Assembly (NCBI RefSeq): GCF_020781835.1
Contig: NZ_JAJGNJ010000002.1
Location: forward strand, 186,001-250,000
Direction of reading: 5' to 3'
DNA from: Microbacterium testaceum
GTDB taxonomy: Bacteria > Actinomycetota > Actinomycetes > Actinomycetales > Microbacteriaceae
Length of the DNA stretch: 64,000 nt
A program made the position numbers and the translations under genes. The notes under the pieces are model-generated. The model made no database searches. It worked only from the letters and a program-made list of their open reading frames with translations, and had not been told where the DNA came from. Below are positions 60,590 through 64,000 of this stretch, in pieces. Positions within the stretch are counted from its first letter, which is position 1; each line of letters begins with the position of its first letter.

Positions 60590-62149
60590 ATGGACGTTCT
60601 CGCTCTCCTCGGCGAAGGCTTCGCCGGTGCCCTGACCTGGCAGAACCTCATCTGGGTGCTCCTGGGCTGCGTACTGGGCACCGCGGTCGGCGTCATGCCC
60701 GGTCTCGGCTCCTCCATGGCGGTCGCACTGCTCCTGCCGGTCACCTTCTCCCTCGACCCGACCGCGGCGTTCATCATGTTCTCCGGCGTGTACTTCGGCG
60801 GGCTGTTCGGCGACTCCATCACCGGCATCCTGCTGAACACCCCCGGGCAGGCCTCAGCGATCGCCTCGACGTTCGAGGGGCACAAGATGGCCCTGAACGG
60901 GCGGGCCGCCCAGGCCCTCGCCACCGCCGCGATCGGCGCCTTCATCGGCGGCATCGTGGCGTCGGTGCTCCTGGTGTTCTTCGCTCCCCTCCTCGCCGAC
61001 CTGTCGAGCAGCTTCGGCCCGGCCGAGTTCTTCGCGCTGGCGATCTTCGCCTTCGCCGCGACATCGTCGGTCGTCACCGACAACGCCGTGAAGGGCCTCG
61101 CGTCGCTGTTCCTGGGCCTCGGTATCGCCGTCATCGGCGTCGACGGCGTCTCGGGCGCGCCGCGTTTCACGCTGGATTCGCCCAACCTCTTCGACGGCAT
61201 CTCGCTCGTGACCGTGACCGTCGGCATCCTGGCGCTCGGCGAGGTCATCTACGTCGCATCCCTCGAACGCCACATCTCGAACAAGACGATGATCCGACCC
61301 ACCGGTCGCCCGTGGCTGTCGCGCAAGGAACTGAGGGAGGCCACGCCGGCGTGGCTGCGGGGCACCGCGATCGGTCTGCCCTTCGGTGTGATCCCCGCCG
61401 GCGGGTCGGAGATCCCGACCTTCCTCGCCTACGGCATCGAGAAGCGCCTCGACGCCCGGCGCACGAAGCCGCGCTTCGGCACGGGCGCGATCCGGGGCCT
61501 CGCGGCCCCCGAGGCAGCGGGCAACTCCACGACGGGTATGGCGATGGGGTCGCTGCTGGCGCTCGGTCTGCCGATCTCGGCGACCGCGGCGATCATGCTC
61601 GCGGCGTTCCGCCAGTACGGACTGCAGCCGGGACCGCTGCTGTTCGAGCGGGCGCCCGATCTCGTGTGGGCGCTCATCGCGAGCTTCTTCCTCGCGATGG
61701 TCGTGCTGCTGATCCTGAACCTGCCGTTCGCGATGCTGTGGGCGAAGCTCCTGCTCATCCCGCGTCCGTACCTGTACGCCTCCATCGCGGTCTTCTGCGG
61801 CCTGGGCATCTACGCCACGTCGGGTGCGACGTTCGATCTGCTCATGCTGCTGGGCATCGGCCTGCTCGGCTTCCTGCTGCGCACGAACGACTACCCGCTC
61901 GCACCGCTCATCATCGGCATGGTGCTGGGGCCGCTGGCCGAGACGAGCCTTCGGGATGCCGCGATGAGCGCCAACGGCGACCTCACGACGCTCGTGCAGA
62001 GCCCGATCGCGCTGGCGATCTACGCGGTGCTCGCGGTGGTGCTGGTCTTCGCGATCCGCAACCGCGTGGTGGCCCGTCGGGCACCGGCGGACAGCCCCGA
62101 CCGCGAGAGCGTGGACGCGGGCGGGCAGCGCGACGCGACGTCGCGCTGA
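60590..62149 (+). CDS. tctA: TctA large membrane subunit
   Basis: 519 aa, about ten to twelve membrane helices. Family motifs: LLGCVLGTAVGVMPGLGSSM, FGDSITGILLNTPGQASAIA, IPAGGSEIPTFLAYGIEKRL, RGLAAPEAAGNSTTGMAMGS and PLGPLAETSLRDAAM. The secondary tricarboxylate (e.g. citrate) importer channel. Last gene of the operon; a terminator-like hairpin follows. Confidence 0.96.
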   Translation: MDVLALLGEGFAGALTWQNLIWVLLGCVLGTAVGVMPGLGSSMAVALLLPVTFSLDPTAAFIMFSGVYFGGLFGDSITGILLNTPGQASAIASTFEGHKMALNGRAAQALATAAIGAFIGGIVASVLLVFFAPLLADLSSSFGPAEFFALAIFAFAATSSVVTDNAVKGLASLFLGLGIAVIGVDGVSGAPRFTLDSPNLFDGISLVTVTVGILALGEVIYVASLERHISNKTMIRPTGRPWLSRKELREATPAWLRGTAIGLPFGVIPAGGSEIPTFLAYGIEKRLDARRTKPRFGTGAIRGLAAPEAAGNSTTGMAMGSLLALGLPISATAAIMLAAFRQYGLQPGPLLFERAPDLVWALIASFFLAMVVLLILNLPFAMLWAKLLLIPRPYLYASIAVFCGLGIYATSGATFDLLMLLGIGLLGFLLRTNDYPLAPLIIGMVLGPLAETSLRDAAMSANGDLTTLVQSPIALAIYAVLAVVLVFAIRNRVVARRAPADSPDRESVDAGGQRDATSR

Positions 62150-62153
62150 CGTC

Positions 62154-62173
62154 CCCGCTGCTGTGTCAGCGGG
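62154..62173 (+). terminator. Hairpin after tctA
   Basis: CCCGCTG-ctgtgt-CAGCGGG, a perfect 7-bp stem with a six-base loop, five bases after the tctA stop. No T-tract. Confidence 0.55.
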
Positions 62174-62227
62174 TGTCGGCCGGGTGCGTCCCGGTGACGA
62201 GGGGGACCCGGCCTCCCGCCCGTGCGG

Positions 62228-63436
62228 TCAGCGCCGCACCGCTCGCAGCAGCGCCTCACCCGCGGCCGCGATCGCCGTGGTGCACGCCAGTGCCACCGCG
62301 ATCGTGACCAGCGCGGCCGCGGGGCCCGTGGCATCCAGGGCCGACCCGGCGATCACGCCGCCGATCGGCACGCCCAGCGACATCGCCGCGGTCGGGTAGG
62401 CGAGGGTCTCGGTGACGCGGCCCTCGGGTGCGCGGGCGGATGCCACGAGGATGCCCGACAGCATCACGGGCGAGATCATGAGACCGAGCGCCAGGATCGC
62501 GATGAAGAGCACCGGCACCGACCCCTGGGTCACGGGCAGCGCGAGCGCGACGACGGCGGCGGCCGCGCCGAAGCCGATGAACCGCGCGATCGGCGACAAG
62601 GTCCAGGCCCGCGCTCCCGTGATCACCGACCCCACGGCGATCGCGAGCGCGAGCGCGCTGAAGGCCGGACCCGCGAGCCACGGGCGGCCATCCACCTCGG
62701 CCCAGCCGACGAGCGTGACGTCGAAGGCGCCGAAGACCCCGCCCAGCGCGATGCAGGCGAGGGCCACCGGCACGACGCCGGCGGGGGGCAGCACGAACCG
62801 GGGGCGGCCCACGGTGCCGCTCCGCGCGGGCTCGGTACGGCGCTGGGATGCCAGCCACACCCCGCCGACGACACCGAGGGCGAGCGAGCCGAGCATCGCC
62901 ACGGCCGGGTCGAGGGCGGCGGCGACGGCGGTGATGACCGGCGGCCCCGAGATGAAGACCATCTGATCGCCGATGGTCTCCAGCGCCAGCGCGTGCGTGC
63001 GCTGCGATTCCGGCGCGAGCACCGTCCACCGGGCGCGGACCGCCGAAGTGAGGTCGGGCGTCGATGCGCCGCTCGCGAACGCGGCGATGAGCCATGTCCA
63101 GAACGGCGCCGCCGTCAGCACGAGGGCGAGCAGGGCGGATGCCGACAGCACGAGGCATCCGAGAGAGATCAGGATGACGCGGGCTTGACCGTGCCGGTCC
63201 ATGCGCGAGGACCACAGCGGGGCGGCCACCGCCATGCCGACGACGAGCGGGGCGACGACCACCCCGGCCGCGCCGAAGCTCCCGGTCGCGGCCGAGACGA
63301 GCAGGATGATGCCGAGCGACAGCGTCGCCCGCGGGAAGCGGGCCAGGATACCGGCCGCGACGAACGCCCGTGCCCCGGGCAGACGCAGCACCTGCCCGTA
63401 GGCGCGGATGCCCGTCGCTTCGGCCGCGACGCTCAT
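62228..63436 (-). CDS. Major facilitator superfamily transporter
   Basis: 402 aa from ATG 63436 with AGGAGG upstream. Twelve hydrophobic segments and the interhelix RMDRHGQARVIL (motif A-like, degenerate). Compared with drug exporters the conserved acidic motifs are absent, and PDLTSAVRARWTVL suggests an YajR/unknown MFS branch. Substrate unknown. Confidence 0.85.
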   Translation of the reverse strand: MSVAAEATGIRAYGQVLRLPGARAFVAAGILARFPRATLSLGIILLVSAATGSFGAAGVVVAPLVVGMAVAAPLWSSRMDRHGQARVILISLGCLVLSASALLALVLTAAPFWTWLIAAFASGASTPDLTSAVRARWTVLAPESQRTHALALETIGDQMVFISGPPVITAVAAALDPAVAMLGSLALGVVGGVWLASQRRTEPARSGTVGRPRFVLPPAGVVPVALACIALGGVFGAFDVTLVGWAEVDGRPWLAGPAFSALALAIAVGSVITGARAWTLSPIARFIGFGAAAAVVALALPVTQGSVPVLFIAILALGLMISPVMLSGILVASARAPEGRVTETLAYPTAAMSLGVPIGGVIAGSALDATGPAAALVTIAVALACTTAIAAAGEALLRAVRR

Positions 63437-63452
63437 GCGGGACCCTCCTGCG

Positions 63453-63628
63453 CGGGCGCATAACTCCGGCGGGAGGGTGGATGCCGGGTGTGGGGGCCGG
63501 TGGCGGCGGGGGTGTGCCGGAGGTGTGCGGCGTTGGCGGAGGGGGCGCCCGGCCGTGCACAACTCCGGCGGATGGGCCCGCTCACCTCCCCGGGCAGGAG
63601 CGAGGCTCCCCACCGCAGGAGTTGTGAC
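63453..63628. repeat. Two family D inverted repeats (D8, D9)
   Basis: CATAACTCCGGCGGG…GTGCCGGAGGTGTGCGG and CACAACTCCGGCGG…CGCAGGAGTTGTGAC, between the MFS gene and the creatininase-like gene (211-bp gap). Confidence 0.75.
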
Positions 63629-63647
63629 CGCCCGGCGTGCACCCCGG

Positions 63648-64000
63648 TCACGCGACGTAGTCGAATCGGCTGATCTCCTCGAGCGCCTCGACCACGAACG
63701 ACACGCTCTGCTCGAACAACTCGGCGCCGTGGGCGGCGTTCGCGCCCGTCGGGTCGCCGAGCACCCCCGTGGGGCCGAAGTCGTTGGAGAGCCACCCGAA
63801 GGTCACGGGCTTGCCGTTGAACCCGATGTGCCGGAAGTCGCCGATGTGCGCCGGCACGGTCGCCTCGAACTTCGTCGCGTCCACGAGCTCGGGGCGCAGG
63901 TGCATGATCATGCTCGTCTCGCCGTGCCCCGCGTGGATGCCGGTGCCGTGCTCGTCGGGACCGCCGTCGGTGCCGTCGAACGAGGGCACGCGTGCGGCGG
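63648..64000 (-). CDS. Creatininase-family amidohydrolase, partial (N-terminus beyond the window)
   Basis: The C-terminal 117 residues are present. GIHAGHGETSMIMHLRPELVD is the diagnostic metal/substrate loop of creatinine amidohydrolase family enzymes, followed by GFNGKPVTFGWLSNDFGPTGVLGDPTGANAAHG. Related members hydrolyse cyclic amides or help mature cofactors; the exact substrate needs the missing part. Confidence 0.9.
   Translation of the reverse strand, partial: AARVPSFDGTDGGPDEHGTGIHAGHGETSMIMHLRPELVDATKFEATVPAHIGDFRHIGFNGKPVTFGWLSNDFGPTGVLGDPTGANAAHGAELFEQSVSFVVEALEEISRFDYVA

Overview
The window looks like a chromosomal segment of a high-GC actinobacterium, most likely Microbacteriaceae and plausibly Microbacterium. 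The evidence is the very high GC, GTG starts coupled by GTGA or ATGA overlaps, and the type of protein encoded. I did not compute composition or run a search, so the genus is inference. No rRNA, tRNA, CRISPR, phage or classical insertion sequence was seen.

Layout. 1-9.3 kb: end of a SufS-type cysteine desulfurase, then a complete potassium operon on the minus strand (a 53-aa membrane microprotein, kdpF, A, B, C, D, E). 9.3-15.8 kb: a PadR-regulated ABC exporter, a small PLDc_N-like membrane protein, a KimA-type potassium importer and a beta-lactamase-like hydrolase. 15.9-26.1 kb: assorted housekeeping genes (VanZ, wax-ester synthase-like, zinc metallopeptidase, M20 amidohydrolase, ferredoxin reductase-like), a GH13 glucosidase with its LacI regulator and operator, and apt. 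26.5-39.3 kb: a purine/ureide catabolic island (hpxO, uraH, uraD, an XRE-cupin regulator, an NCS1 permease, a racemase, allB, a formamidase, an AtzH-amidase fusion, pucG, allC). 39.4-42.8 kb: a Tat-exported protein with four 72-residue repeats, an AraC regulator and PhzF. 43.2-48.7 kb: the xanthine dehydrogenase operon, divergent from an MTHFR-like gene. 48.9-56.9 kb: hydrolases, GNAT, a broken CBS gene, DUF305, SDR, and an amidohydrolase that shares regulatory DNA with the purine genes. 56.9-62.2 kb: a CitAB/DcuSR-type two-component system divergent from a tctCBA tricarboxylate transporter. The window ends with an MFS protein and a partial creatininase-like gene.

How it fits together. Xanthine to urate (XDH), urate to allantoin (HpxO, UraH, UraD), uptake (NCS1), racemisation, allantoinase, allantoate amidohydrolase and ureidoglycine aminotransferase form a nearly complete nitrogen-scavenging route. 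Four promoter regions of this route share an element with fixed spacing, AATGTT-N7-GNNAC-N6-GAAAC, whose right part matches the GlnR nitrogen-regulator box. A fifth region (the permease) carries a perfect GlnR-type box alone. The permease is also flanked by twin TGTGAA-N8-TTCACA palindromes next to the XRE-cupin regulator gene.

The most unusual feature is structural. At least four unrelated sequence families of about 50-90 bp inverted repeats (here called A to D), with more than 25 copies, fill nearly every intergenic space. They occur at convergent, divergent and intra-operon positions alike, and one copy lies inside a coding sequence. In addition the heptamer GGATGCC/GGCATCC is strongly over-represented, even inside genes.
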